Below are positions 28,234 to 39,503 of a DNA stretch of 64,000 bases, one piece after another. The notes beneath the pieces were generated by a model, which saw nothing but the letters and a program-made list of their open reading frames with translations, ran no database searches and was not told the origin of the DNA. The translations under genes were made by a program, and so were the position numbers. The DNA is taken from positions 62,001-126,000 of the forward strand of contig NZ_AUGS01000002.1 in the NCBI RefSeq assembly GCF_000422785.1, written 5' to 3'. The stretch is from Pseudovibrio exalbescens DSM 16456 (lineage in GTDB: Bacteria; Pseudomonadota; Alphaproteobacteria; Rhizobiales; Stappiaceae). Within the stretch, counting starts at the first letter, position 1, and each line of letters opens with the position of its first letter.

Positions 28234-28826
28234 CGCAGATAATCAGGGATCAGTCCCTGTTCTGCCAGATGTGTCCGGTGCCCATCAAATCTGTCAAGTT
28301 TGCCTCCGCCATGCTGTAGATACTTGCGATAGATTGTGGCCACAAAAACGTCTGCCGCTGAGAAAGACGTGCCGCAGCAGAAATGACCATCCCGCCACAA
28401 CATGGGCTCCAACGTCTCTAGCTGGTCGCCGATCCACCTTGCTCGCAGATCTTTCTTGTCTGTTTCCGAGAGTTCTGGGCGCAGGAAGTTCAGCACCGTT
28501 CGATTTTGCGGACTATGAATAGTTGAGCCCACATGGGAGCAAACGGAACGGATTTGAGCGCGGGCAGAGGGGGACACGCCAAGAACAGGCTTATCTGGAA
28601 AACACTCGTCAAGATACTCGATGATTGCCATGGATTCGACCAGCGTTCGCCCACCGTGAACCAAGGCGGGAACAAAACCAAACGGGTTTATCTGCTCCCG
28701 GTAGGTAGTCTTTAGGGCTTCATTGGTGACCTCGATGCGGTCCCATTCCAACCCCTTGTAAGTCAACACCGATTCGACGCGCTCTGAACTGTTGGAGCCC
28801 AGAGCACTGTAAAGCAAAATAAACAT
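28230..28826 (-). CDS. glutathione S-transferase family protein
   Basis: 198 residues with a thioredoxin-fold N-terminal domain (LLYSALGSNSSERVESVL, with NPFGFVPALVHGGRTLVESMAI, the GSH-binding cis-Pro and ES motif) and an all-helical C-terminal domain (ADVFVATIY). The P-A-L and E-S patterns suggest the maleylacetoacetate isomerase/zeta-like subgroup, but this is not certain. Convergent with the Ada-like gene with a four-base stop overlap. The start is 72 bases from the trpB end. Confidence 0.83.
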   Translation of the reverse strand: MFILLYSALGSNSSERVESVLTYKGLEWDRIEVTNEALKTTYREQINPFGFVPALVHGGRTLVESMAIIEYLDECFPDKPVLGVSPSARAQIRSVCSHVGSTIHSPQNRTVLNFLRPELSETDKKDLRARWIGDQLETLEPMLWRDGHFCCGTSFSAADVFVATIYRKYLQHGGGKLDRFDGHRTHLAEQGLIPDYLR

Positions 28827-28858
28827 AATAAGCCGACTAACAAAAACCCGGAAAGAGC

Positions 28859-28880
28859 AGCGGGACTCGAAAATCCCGCT
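28859..28880 (-). terminator. putative terminator of trpB
   Basis: AGCGGGA (28859-28865) pairs with TCCCGCT (28874-28880) over 8 bases, 17 bases past the trpB stop. The T-run on the minus strand is short (GCTCTTT), so it is a weak or rho-assisted terminator. If real, it shows trpB is now the end of its transcript. Confidence 0.55.
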
Positions 28881-28897
28881 ACAAAAGTGATATGCTC

Positions 28898-30112
28898 TTA
28901 AAGATCAAAGCCGAGCAGATTGCCAACGGTGAAAATGTCCTTGTCACCACGGCCGCACAGATTCATGACGATAATCTGGTCTTTATCCATCTGTGGCGCC
29001 ATCTTGATAACCTGCGCCAACGCGTGGCTTGGTTCCAATGCCGGAATGATGCCCTCAACGCGGGTCAACATCTGAAATGCGTCCAGCGCCTCGTTGTCGG
29101 TAATGGGCACGTAGGTCACACGACCTGTATCCCGTAACCAGGAGTGCTCGGGACCGATCCCCGGGTAATCGAGACCAGCCGATATGGAATGCCCCTCTAG
29201 GATTTGCCCATCATCATCCTGCAGAAGATAGGTGCGATTACCGTGCAAAACGCCTGGTTTGCCAGCATTGAGTGAGGCGCAATGCTCATCGCCATCAAGG
29301 CCGTTTCCTCCGGCTTCAACGCCGTAGATCTTTACGGAAGTATCATCAAGGAACGGATGGAACAGCCCAATGGCATTGGATCCACCACCTACCGCGGCAA
29401 CTATTGCATCCGGAAGCCGGCCTTCGGCGTCCTGAATTTGTGATCTGGTCTCTTCCCCGATAATGGACTGGAAGTCCCTTACCATTTCGGGATAGGGATG
29501 CGGCCCGGCGGCGGTGCCAATGAGGTAGTAGGTGCTGTCGACATTGGTTACCCAGTCTCGCAGGGCTTCATTCATGGCGTCTTTCAGCGTCCCCGCCCCC
29601 GCCGTTACCGGAATGATTTCTGCTCCCAGCAGCTTCATTCGAAAGACGTTGGGCTTTTGGCGTTCCACATCTGTGGCGCCCATGTAGACCACACAAGGGA
29701 GGCCAAAACGAGCACAAACCGTGGCTGTGGCCACTCCATGTTGTCCTGCCCCGGTCTCTGCAATGATCCGGGTTTTGCCCATGCGCTTGGCAAGGAGGAT
29801 CTGGCCGAGGCAGTTATTGATCTTGTGTGAGCCGGTGTGGTTCAACTCATCGCGTTTGAAATAGATTTTGGCCCCACCCAGCTCTTCGGTCAAACGTTCC
29901 GCAAAATACAGCGGTGAGGGTCGACCCGTGTAATGCGTGTTCAGCTGTGTCAGCTCAGCCTCGAATGCAGGGTCTTTCTTGGCGTCTTCGTAAGCCTTCT
30001 CCAGATCAAGAATAAGAGGCATGAGAGTTTCGGCAACGAAACGGCCGCCAAAAATGCCAAAGTGGCCATTCTCATCCGGGCCTGAGCGTAGTGTGTTGGC
30101 CTGCTGGTTCAT
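28898..30112 (-). CDS. trpB: tryptophan synthase beta subunit
   Basis: PLP enzyme that joins indole and serine to make tryptophan. 404 residues; the Schiff-base Lys97 in [10 protein letters not shown] and the phosphate-binding GGGSNAIG loop are present. The AlphaTRP-type full-length N-terminus ([14 protein letters not shown]) is intact. The stop is followed not by trpA but by a hairpin and a GST gene on the same strand. The partner alpha subunit is 25 kb away on the plus strand (54979). Preceded 16 bases upstream by trpF. Confidence 0.98.
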   Translation of the reverse strand: MNQQANTLRSGPDENGHFGIFGGRFVAETLMPLILDLEKAYEDAKKDPAFEAELTQLNTHYTGRPSPLYFAERLTEELGGAKIYFKRDELNHTGSHKINNCLGQILLAKRMGKTRIIAETGAGQHGVATATVCARFGLPCVVYMGATDVERQKPNVFRMKLLGAEIIPVTAGAGTLKDAMNEALRDWVTNVDSTYYLIGTAAGPHPYPEMVRDFQSIIGEETRSQIQDAEGRLPDAIVAAVGGGSNAIGLFHPFLDDTSVKIYGVEAGGNGLDGDEHCASLNAGKPGVLHGNRTYLLQDDDGQILEGHSISAGLDYPGIGPEHSWLRDTGRVTYVPITDNEALDAFQMLTRVEGIIPALEPSHALAQVIKMAPQMDKDQIIVMNLCGRGDKDIFTVGNLLGFDL

Positions 30113-30128
30113 CGGCTAGATCCCTATC

Positions 30129-30779
30129 TCAAGAAAGTGTATCTCGTGCACGCTGCACGAATGTTTTTATCAGTTCGGCGTCCTTAATGCCCTTTTCCCG
30201 CTCTACCCCTGAAGAGACATCAACCCCGGGCGCGCCTGAGGTCGCAAGCGCCTCCGATACATTGTCGATGGTCAGCCCGCCGGAGAGCATGTACGGCACA
30301 CCCAGATCAAGGTCTTTCAACAGGCGCCAGTCAAACGGCACTCCGTTTCCGCCAGGGAGGGAGGAGCCCTGTGGCGGTTTTGCGTCAAACAAGAACCGAT
30401 CGACAACCTGTGCGTATGGTTGGACACGGTCCAGATCTCCCGGGCCGGATATACCAAATGCCTTCATGATCGGCAGCTTGAAGCGCTCCCGCACCTCATG
30501 GCACCGCTCAACGCTCTCAGTGCCGTGTAACTGCAAGATATCCGGTTTCAAGCTGGAAACGAGCGTTGCCAGATCCCGATCATTCATGTTTACGGTCAGT
30601 GCCACGACCTGCACTGCGCCACCTGCAGCATCTGACAGTTCTTTCGCCTGACCAATACTCACGTTTCGCGGGCTTTTGGGAAAGAACACAAACCCGATCA
30701 TGTCAGCGCCTGCGTCCACTGCGGTTTGAACCGTATCGGGAGTTGAAAGCCCGCAAATCTTGATTATCGGATGTGTCAT
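30129..30779 (-). CDS. trpF: phosphoribosylanthranilate isomerase
   Basis: (beta-alpha)8-barrel enzyme that isomerises phosphoribosylanthranilate in tryptophan synthesis. The start at 30779, after GAGGCGGGAC, gives 216 residues beginning MTHPIIKICGL, where the Cys is the catalytic base. The remaining barrel loops are intact (IGFVFFPKSPR; DVSSGVE). Sits 16 bases before trpB, and 168 bases after the maeB stop. Confidence 0.97.
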   Translation of the reverse strand: MTHPIIKICGLSTPDTVQTAVDAGADMIGFVFFPKSPRNVSIGQAKELSDAAGGAVQVVALTVNMNDRDLATLVSSLKPDILQLHGTESVERCHEVRERFKLPIMKAFGISGPGDLDRVQPYAQVVDRFLFDAKPPQGSSLPGGNGVPFDWRLLKDLDLGVPYMLSGGLTIDNVSEALATSGAPGVDVSSGVEREKGIKDAELIKTFVQRARDTLS

Positions 30780-30909
30780 GTCCCGCCTCGTGTTTCGGGT
30801 ACTGCATATAGTCTTTTTACGGCACAGGTCCATCACCTGTCACTGTGCTGTTTGATGTGTCGGTGGATCACGAAGAACCGCAGCAGTTGAGAGAACTTTG
30901 CAATCCAAT

Positions 30910-30940
30910 AAGATGTCCGGCTTCAAAAACCGGACATCTT
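30910..30940 (-). terminator. hairpin after maeB (putative terminator)
   Basis: Perfect 11-bp stem AAGATGTCCGG (30910-30920) with its complement (30930-30940), 9-base loop, seven bases past the maeB stop codon. The T-run is short, so termination may be incomplete, leaving trpFB within reach of maeB read-through. Confidence 0.6.
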
Positions 30941-30947
30941 GATATGA

Positions 30948-33224
<2,277 letters not shown>

Positions 33225-33364
33225 TCGGCTTGTCCCCCACCCCGGTTGCAGCTTCGTTCTATGTGTTTTGGAGCCTGACATTATCCCCTGAAATTCCCGG
33301 TCACAAGGTCATAAGGCGGGGCTTGCTCGTGAAAGGCACAATTCGTTTTGCTAGGGTGCGCGCC

Positions 33365-36100
33365 ATGACGACGACAGATGCAAAAACCACCGCGAGCGAT
33401 AAGGGTCGCATGACCCCGATGATGGCTCAGTACATTGAGATCAAGGCGGCCAATCCGGACAGCTTGCTGTTCTATCGGATGGGTGACTTTTATGAGTTGT
33501 TTTTTGAAGACGCGGAAATCGCCTCACAGGCGCTGGGTATCACGCTAACAAAGCGGGGCAAGCATCTGGGGGAAGACATTCCCATGTGTGGGGTCCCGGT
33601 TCATGCCGCCGATGACTATCTTCAAAAACTGATTGGCCTTGGGCACCGTGTCGCTGTTTGCGAGCAAACCGAAGATCCTGCCGAGGCCAAAAAGCGTGGC
33701 TCCAAATCAGTGGTTCGCCGAGATGTCATTCGCTTGGTTACACCGGGCACGTTGACGGAAGATCGCCTGCTCGACTCCCGACAGAACAATTTCTTATGTG
33801 GTATCGCGCGGTTGAAAGCGGGAGCCAGTGGCGAAGCCAGCCTGTTCGGCCTGGCCTGGATTGATATTTCTACCGGCGTGTTCCGCGTTGCTGAAACAGA
33901 TGACGTGCGCCTTGGCGCGGATCTGGCACGCATTGACCCTTCAGAAGTTGTCGTCGCAGATGGCCTGCTTCAAGAGCCGGACCTGCGTCTGGTTCTGGAA
34001 AGCGGCGCTGGGGCTGTTTCTCCAGTTCCAAAAACGTTTTTCGAAGGCTCGACTGCCGCTGATAGGGTGGCCGAGTTCTTCAATGTTCGAACTCTGGACG
34101 GTTTTGCAACGTATTCACGAGCGGAATTGTCTGCCGCTGCGGGTATTCTTGCCTATATCGAAAAGACCCAGCTTGGCGAGCGCCCTCCGATCGAACCGCC
34201 GCAAAAAGAAGCCTCAAGTGGGCAGATGCTCATTGATCCCGCGACCCGGGCCAATCTTGAACTGACGCGTACGCTGTCTGGTGATCGCAAAGGCAGTCTG
34301 TTGTCTGCCATTGATCGTACGGTTACCGGCGCTGGTTCTAGGTTGTTGAGCAGTCGTCTGGCCAGTCCGTTGACAGATCCAGAGGCGATCTTGGAACGTC
34401 AGGAATCTGTCTCTTATTTCGTATCCGATACAATGCTGCGAGATGACATCCGAGGCCTATTGAAGTCCGCTCCGGACATGTCGCGTGCCTTGTCTCGTTT
34501 GGCTGTGGGGCGCGGTGGCCCACGTGATTTGCAGGCGATTGCGGAAAGTTTGCAATCCGCGCGAGACATTGCTGGCTTGATTGCGTCAAGCACGAGTCTT
34601 CCGGCTGAACTAAAGCGCGGTCTTGGTGCACTGGAAAACGCTCCTCACGATTTGGGAGACACGCTCACTCGGGCGATTGCTGAAGAGCCTCCGCTTCTCA
34701 AGCGCGACGGCGGATTTATCGCTTCTGGCTACAATCCTGATCTTGATGAACTGAAGGCATTGCGGGACGAAAGCCGGAAGGTCATCGCCCAAATGCAGGC
34801 AGAGCTCTCACAGGAGTTGGAGGTGCGGTCTTTGAAAATCAAGCACAATAATGTGCTTGGTTGGTTCATCGAAGCACCGACCGCCCAATGCGAAGCAATG
34901 AAAACCGATCCTGAGCGTTTCATTCATCGTCAAACCATGGCAGGGGCCATGCGTTTTACGACAACACAGCTGGCGGATCTGGAATCGAAGATCGCCAATG
35001 CGGGTGAACGTGCGCTTGCAATCGAGTTGGAGATTTTCGACAGTCTTTGTCAGCAGGTTGTCTCGGCCTCGGTACAGATCAAGGCTGCAGCCGAAGCTCT
35101 TGCCATGCTGGATGTTTCCAGCGCACTGGCAGTTCTGGCGGAAGCAGAAAACTACACGCGGCCGTTGATCGATGACTCGTTGGCGTTTGATGTCGTCGGG
35201 GGGCGTCATCCGGTCGTGGAACAAGCCCTTGCCAAGACATCTGGCGAACCTTTTGTGGCAAACGATGCACAGCTTGGTCCGGATGAGGCCGTGGATCTCG
35301 GTCAGATCTGGCTTATCACCGGACCCAACATGGCAGGTAAATCCACCTTTTTGCGTCAGAATGCGCTGATCGCGGTACTGGCGCAGATCGGTGGATTTGT
35401 TCCGGCAGAAAAGGCCCACATTGGTGTGGTGGACCGGCTGTTTTCCCGCGTTGGTGCGGCTGATGATCTCGCAAGGGGACGTTCCACATTTATGGTGGAG
35501 ATGGTGGAAACAGCTGCCATTTTGAATCAGGCAACTCAGCGCTCCCTTGTAATTCTGGATGAAATCGGGCGCGGTACCGCCACGTTTGATGGATTGTCCA
35601 TAGCATGGGCGGCGATTGAGCATCTGCATGAGGAAAACAGATGCCGTTCTTTGTTCGCAACCCACTATCATGAGCTGACAGTTCTCTCGCAGAAACTAAA
35701 CCGGCTGACCAACGCGACGGTGCGGGTGAAGGAATGGAACGGCGATGTTGTGTTCCTGCACGAAATTGTGCCGGGCGCTGCAGATCGGTCCTACGGGATC
35801 CAGGTTGCTAAACTTGCAGGCTTGCCTTCAAGTGTCGTACGTCGCGCGGAAACCGTGCTCAAGCAGTTGGAAGAACAAGATCGCAAGGCGCCCTCAGAAG
35901 CATTGATTGACGACTTGCCCTTGTTTGCCGGTATTTCCAAGCCTTTGGACCAGATACCAGAGAGCCCAACGGAGGTTCCGCTTCCTCTCCATGAACTGGC
36001 GGACTTGGTCCGCACGCTTGACCCGGATGACATGACACCGCGTCAAGCCCATGACCAGTTGTATGCACTCAAGCAGAAACTGCGGGAGTTGGAGGCTTAA
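33365..36100 (+). CDS. mutS: DNA mismatch repair protein MutS
   Basis: Mismatch-recognition ATPase. The start at 33365 gives 911 residues (MTTTDAKTT). Mismatch-binding motif [11 protein letters not shown] (the Phe-x-Glu pair), the connector and core domains, and the ABC ATPase with Walker [10 protein letters not shown] at 653-661, the Walker [10 protein letters not shown], and FATHYHEL. Divergent from maeB; its stop overlaps the last codons of the LigB-type gene by four bases. In several related genomes glnD follows mutS; here an 11-kb block of other genes intervenes. Confidence 0.97.
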   Translation: MTTTDAKTTASDKGRMTPMMAQYIEIKAANPDSLLFYRMGDFYELFFEDAEIASQALGITLTKRGKHLGEDIPMCGVPVHAADDYLQKLIGLGHRVAVCEQTEDPAEAKKRGSKSVVRRDVIRLVTPGTLTEDRLLDSRQNNFLCGIARLKAGASGEASLFGLAWIDISTGVFRVAETDDVRLGADLARIDPSEVVVADGLLQEPDLRLVLESGAGAVSPVPKTFFEGSTAADRVAEFFNVRTLDGFATYSRAELSAAAGILAYIEKTQLGERPPIEPPQKEASSGQMLIDPATRANLELTRTLSGDRKGSLLSAIDRTVTGAGSRLLSSRLASPLTDPEAILERQESVSYFVSDTMLRDDIRGLLKSAPDMSRALSRLAVGRGGPRDLQAIAESLQSARDIAGLIASSTSLPAELKRGLGALENAPHDLGDTLTRAIAEEPPLLKRDGGFIASGYNPDLDELKALRDESRKVIAQMQAELSQELEVRSLKIKHNNVLGWFIEAPTAQCEAMKTDPERFIHRQTMAGAMRFTTTQLADLESKIANAGERALAIELEIFDSLCQQVVSASVQIKAAAEALAMLDVSSALAVLAEAENYTRPLIDDSLAFDVVGGRHPVVEQALAKTSGEPFVANDAQLGPDEAVDLGQIWLITGPNMAGKSTFLRQNALIAVLAQIGGFVPAEKAHIGVVDRLFSRVGAADDLARGRSTFMVEMVETAAILNQATQRSLVILDEIGRGTATFDGLSIAWAAIEHLHEENRCRSLFATHYHELTVLSQKLNRLTNATVRVKEWNGDVVFLHEIVPGAADRSYGIQVAKLAGLPSSVVRRAETVLKQLEEQDRKAPSEALIDDLPLFAGISKPLDQIPESPTEVPLPLHELADLVRTLDPDDMTPRQAHDQLYALKQKLRELEA

Positions 36101-36882
36101 GCAGCGGGCGTCTCCGTGAATTCGTAGGCGGCCATACTGAGCGTTCGATGGGTGTAGCTGGAATGCATCCGTCGACCTTGTGCTCTGGGTCCTGCCGCCC
36201 CCAACGCGACACACAATGGCAGAAAGTGTTCATCAGTGGGCAGTGCTCTTTGATAAAGTGGCGAGCTCACTAGATTGGCAATGGCGTTGATATCGCCCCG
36301 CTTGATGACATCATGGACAAGCTCGTCAAAAGCAACAGCCCAGGCCGGCGGTGGTTCATCGTGAGGTCCAAGCTCTTGAAAGTTATGGATGGTTGAGCCT
36401 GTTCCGAGCACTTGAATGCCCTCGTCTGCTAGCGGGGCCAAAGCGCGACCCAGTTCAATGCTTTCCAGAATATCATATTGTTTCGGAAGCGAAACTTGAA
36501 CGATCGGGTGTTCGCCTGCTGGATCTGCAAGAAGAAGAGGAATCCACGCACCATGATCCAATCCCCAATTTGGATCGGTTTGGGCAGCAAAACCGGCTTG
36601 GCACAAAGCGCGAAGCACCTGATCCACCAGGCTCGGCGTGGCTATTGCCGGGTACGAGAGCTCATAGAGCTCTTGTGGGAACCCGTTGAAATCATGGATT
36701 GTTTTTAGAGGTCCTGGTGCGGAAACACAGAGCGAACGGGTTCGCCAATGCGGTGAGATCACCACAAACGCCTTGGTGTTTTGAAGACGGGGCCCGAGTT
36801 GGCGCAAGAACGATTGTGCGGGACTTGGCGTCAGATATAGATCGGGCGCTCCATGGGGCAGGAACAAAGGTGAATGTTTCAT
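36097..36882 (-). CDS. extradiol dioxygenase of the LigB/4,5-DOPA type (YgiD-like)
   Basis: Class III ring-opening dioxygenase fold, 261 residues. Putative metal ligands His10 (LPHGAPDL), His45 (ISPHWR) and His110 ([10 protein letters not shown]), with a further conserved His166 (STIHN), the YgiD pattern. The physiological substrate of YgiD-type enzymes is uncertain. The start codon ATG AAA lies inside a parS-like palindrome, so any ParB binding would cover the translation-start region. Convergent with mutS. Confidence 0.85.
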   Translation of the reverse strand: MKHSPLFLPHGAPDLYLTPSPAQSFLRQLGPRLQNTKAFVVISPHWRTRSLCVSAPGPLKTIHDFNGFPQELYELSYPAIATPSLVDQVLRALCQAGFAAQTDPNWGLDHGAWIPLLLADPAGEHPIVQVSLPKQYDILESIELGRALAPLADEGIQVLGTGSTIHNFQELGPHDEPPPAWAVAFDELVHDVIKRGDINAIANLVSSPLYQRALPTDEHFLPLCVALGAAGPRAQGRRMHSSYTHRTLSMAAYEFTETPAA

Positions 36883-36890
36883 GTGAAACC
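36875..36890. other. parS-like site 7 (over the ygiD-like start codon)
   Basis: TGTTTCATGTGAAACC matches the parS consensus at 14 of 16 bases and shares the CATGTG core with the site in rsmG. It is about 20 kb right of the putative origin. The palindrome includes the start codon of the minus-strand dioxygenase gene. Confidence 0.55.
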
Positions 36891-37081
36891 ATATCGTCGC
36901 GCATATCGTGTTCTGAGTGGTTCTGAGCCTATATTGTTTATTTCTAGGAATTAATCCTCGATTCATTGAATATACTGTTCACAAAAACGGCCCACTCTCT
37001 TCTCAGTACCACGCATCGGGACAGACTTTAAAAAGTAACAGGGCTCTGCTAGACCTGTCTTGAATAACGCACAGGCTCATC

Positions 37082-37531
37082 ATGACACCTTCTTTAAAAA
37101 TCAAACGCTTGGAACACGCTCAGGATCTACCTTTGCCGGCCTATGAATCCGTACAGGCTGCCGGATTGGATTTGCGGGCAGCGGTTCACGACACCATTTC
37201 TTTGAAACCGGGCGAGCGGGCCATGGTGGAAACCGGCCTTTCAATGGCCATTCCCAGTGGTTTTGAGGGGCAAGTGCGCCCGCGTTCCGGGTTGGCTGCC
37301 AAGCATGGTGTGACAGTACTGAACACGCCCGGTACGATCGATGCCGATTATCGGGGTGAGGTTAAGGTTATTCTGATCAATCTGGGATCGGAGATGTTTT
37401 TGATTGAGCGCGGCATGCGCATCGCTCAATTGATTGTAGCCCCCGTTACGCAGGCGCACATTCTCGAAGTGAACCAACTTGATGAGACAGAGCGCGGCGA
37501 CGGCGGCTTCGGGTCTTCTGGTACACATTAG
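37082..37531 (+). CDS. dut: deoxyuridine 5'-triphosphate nucleotidohydrolase
   Basis: Trimeric dUTPase that keeps uracil out of DNA. 149 residues with all five motifs: [35 protein letters not shown] (catalytic Asp), [10 protein letters not shown] and the C-terminal [10 protein letters not shown] arm. It is 200 bases from the dioxygenase start. The HAD-type phosphatase gene follows by 11 bases. Confidence 0.97.
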   Translation: MTPSLKIKRLEHAQDLPLPAYESVQAAGLDLRAAVHDTISLKPGERAMVETGLSMAIPSGFEGQVRPRSGLAAKHGVTVLNTPGTIDADYRGEVKVILINLGSEMFLIERGMRIAQLIVAPVTQAHILEVNQLDETERGDGGFGSSGTH

Positions 37532-37542
37532 GGGCGCAGTTG

Positions 37543-38208
37543 ATGACACCCAAGCTCATCATTTTTGATTGTGATGGCATTCTGGTTGATACCGAAAAGG
37601 CCGCGAACGAGGTGCTTTCCGGGTTCGTCTCCCGGGCAGGTGGTAACATCAGCCCGGATCAATGCCACTTGCGATTTACCGGCCGCACTCTGGACACCAT
37701 TAAAACACTTCTGGAAACTGAAGAAGGGTTGATATTAGAGCCAGACTGGGCAGATCAGGTACGGGCTGCAGATTTGGTGGCGTTTGAAAAGGGGGTTGAT
37801 GCCATTCCGGGTATCGAGGCCGTTGTTCAAGCCGTTCGCGCCAACGGCATCTCCTATTGCGTCGGCTCTTCTGGCAAGTATGAGAAGATGCATGCCACTC
37901 TGGGCAGCGCAGGCTTGCTGCCCTTGTTCAAGGATGTTTTGTTTTCGGCCCAAGATGTGCCGAATGGCAAACCGGCACCCGACATTTTTCTTTATGCGGC
38001 TAAAGGGATGGGTGTGGATCCTCAACACTGTATTGTTATCGAGGACAGCCTCCCCGGACTTCAGGCCGCCCGCGATGCCGGAATGCGCGCTTTCGGTTTT
38101 ACCGCCGACCCCTTGGCGGATGAAGCAAAAGTCCGCGCACTGGGGGCTACGCCCTTCAAGGCAATGGCTGATTTGCCGGCCTTGCTTGGTCTTGAAACGC
38201 CAGCGTGA
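37543..38208 (+). CDS. HAD-superfamily phosphatase (subfamily IA)
   Basis: 221-residue haloacid-dehalogenase-like hydrolase. The nucleophile/acid pair is Asp9 and Asp11 in FDCDGILVDTE; the second motif is S in VGSSGKYEK, and the third motif is KPAPDIF with VIEDSLPGL. The cap is of the beta-phosphoglucomutase/YieH type. AGGGG lies upstream of the ATG; a TTG one codon before is possible. The substrate cannot be named. Read with dut. Confidence 0.88.
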   Translation: MTPKLIIFDCDGILVDTEKAANEVLSGFVSRAGGNISPDQCHLRFTGRTLDTIKTLLETEEGLILEPDWADQVRAADLVAFEKGVDAIPGIEAVVQAVRANGISYCVGSSGKYEKMHATLGSAGLLPLFKDVLFSAQDVPNGKPAPDIFLYAAKGMGVDPQHCIVIEDSLPGLQAARDAGMRAFGFTADPLADEAKVRALGATPFKAMADLPALLGLETPA

Positions 38209-38412
38209 TGGCATTTTGCAAGATCATTCTAACAAGGCGGCTTATTGGAACTATTTTCTAAAAGTGGTGATATTTTTAATTCTCTTTTCCCTCTCTCTCC
38301 GCTTCCGCGAGCCCTGAAAACCTCGTAACGGCCCTGCGAACTCACTACATTGTAGCTCAAGGACTTGCCACGGTGCGTCTTCACTTGCACCACTTAATCA
38401 GCGGAGTTTGTC

Positions 38413-39375
38413 ATGAGCCATACAAAAGTTGGACGCGGGAAAATCTATTCCTCGATAACCGAAACCATTGGAAACACACCGCTGGTTCGGTTGGACCGCA
38501 TCGCCGAGAAATACGGTGTCAAAGCCAACATTCTAGCCAAGCTTGAATTTTTCAATCCGATCTCCAGTGTCAAGGATCGTATTGGCGTTGCGATGATTGA
38601 AGCAATGGAAGCTGCCGGACAGATCAAACCCGGCGAAACCACGCTGATTGAGCCTACCTCGGGAAATACAGGTATCGCGTTGGCATTCGTTGCGGCTGCG
38701 AAAGGATATAAGCTGATCTTGGTGATGCCGGAAACGATGTCCGTTGAGCGCCGCAAGATGCTCAAGTTCATGGGCGCGGAACTCGAGCTGACTGAGGGCC
38801 CAAAAGGGATGAAGGGCGCCATTGCCCGCGCCAATGAACTCCTCGAGGAGATTCCTGGGGCGGTGATACCGCAGCAGTTCGAAAATCCGGCGAATCCCGA
38901 AATACATCGCAACACAACGGCCCTAGAAATCTGGAACGATACCGAAGGTAATGTCGACGTGTTCGTCTCGGGCATTGGCACGGGCGGAACCATCACAGGC
39001 GTGTCTCAGGTCTTGAAAGAAAAGAACCCCTCCGTACACGTGGTCGCGGTTGAGCCAGAAGACAGCCCGGTCCTCTCCGGTGGAGAGCCTGGGCCCCATA
39101 AGATCCAAGGGATCGGCGCCGGCTTTGTGCCACAGGTTCTGGATACGGAAGTGTTTGATGAAGTGCTGAAGATCAGCAATGACGACGCTTTCGCGCGTGC
39201 ACGAGAGGTGGCAAAGCTTGAAGGGGTGCCTGTCGGGATCTCATCCGGCGCCGCGCTGACAGCAGCCATTCAGGTTGGCCAGCGGGAAGATATGGCGGGC
39301 AAGAATATCGTCGTCATTATTCCAAGCTTTGCGGAACGCTACCTGTCCACGGCTTTGTTTGAAGGACTTGAATAG
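38413..39375 (+). CDS. cysK: cysteine synthase (O-acetylserine sulfhydrylase)
   Basis: PLP-dependent enzyme that makes cysteine from O-acetylserine and sulfide. 320 residues; Lys54 in PISSVKDR is the Schiff-base residue, and the asparagine loop TSGNTG and phosphate-binding GTGGTITG are present. GGAG lies just upstream. Ends in a strong bidirectional terminator facing polA. The 204-base upstream gap holds its promoter; no leader element was recognised. Confidence 0.97.
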   Translation: MSHTKVGRGKIYSSITETIGNTPLVRLDRIAEKYGVKANILAKLEFFNPISSVKDRIGVAMIEAMEAAGQIKPGETTLIEPTSGNTGIALAFVAAAKGYKLILVMPETMSVERRKMLKFMGAELELTEGPKGMKGAIARANELLEEIPGAVIPQQFENPANPEIHRNTTALEIWNDTEGNVDVFVSGIGTGGTITGVSQVLKEKNPSVHVVAVEPEDSPVLSGGEPGPHKIQGIGAGFVPQVLDTEVFDEVLKISNDDAFARAREVAKLEGVPVGISSGAALTAAIQVGQREDMAGKNIVVIIPSFAERYLSTALFEGLE

Positions 39376-39388
39376 ACCCCGATCCGAA

Positions 39389-39404
39389 TGATTCACGTGA
39401 AAAA
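39389..39404. other. parS-like site 8 (at the cysK-polA junction)
   Basis: TGATTCACGTGAAAAA keeps the CACGTG core and most of both arms, 14 of 16 to consensus. Its last five bases are part of the cysK-polA terminator stem, so a match by chance through the A-run is possible. Confidence 0.45.
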
Positions 39405-39429
39405 GGGAAGGCTCGCACCTTCCCTTTTT
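39400..39429. terminator. bidirectional terminator between cysK and polA
   Basis: 12-bp stem AAAAAGGGAAGG (39400-39411) with CCTTCCCTTTTT (39418-39429) and a 6-base loop. It gives a T-run on both strands and serves convergent cysK and polA. Confidence 0.9.
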
Positions 39430-39503
39430 GTATATCGTTTTGTTGCTGATGCCATGTTGCGCCAGCAAGAGCTTTCTGGCCGCTAACTGAAAGCACAGTG
39501 GCG

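Noticed and set aside
30780-30909. tryptophan attenuator or leader peptide before trpF
   Set aside because: No short open frame with clustered Trp codons was seen; a small ACAGGT/ACCTGT palindrome is present but is not enough to call an attenuator.
34808-35671. 287-codon minus-strand frame inside mutS
   Set aside because: Fully antisense to the MutS ATPase region, without recognisable motifs or a ribosome-binding site.
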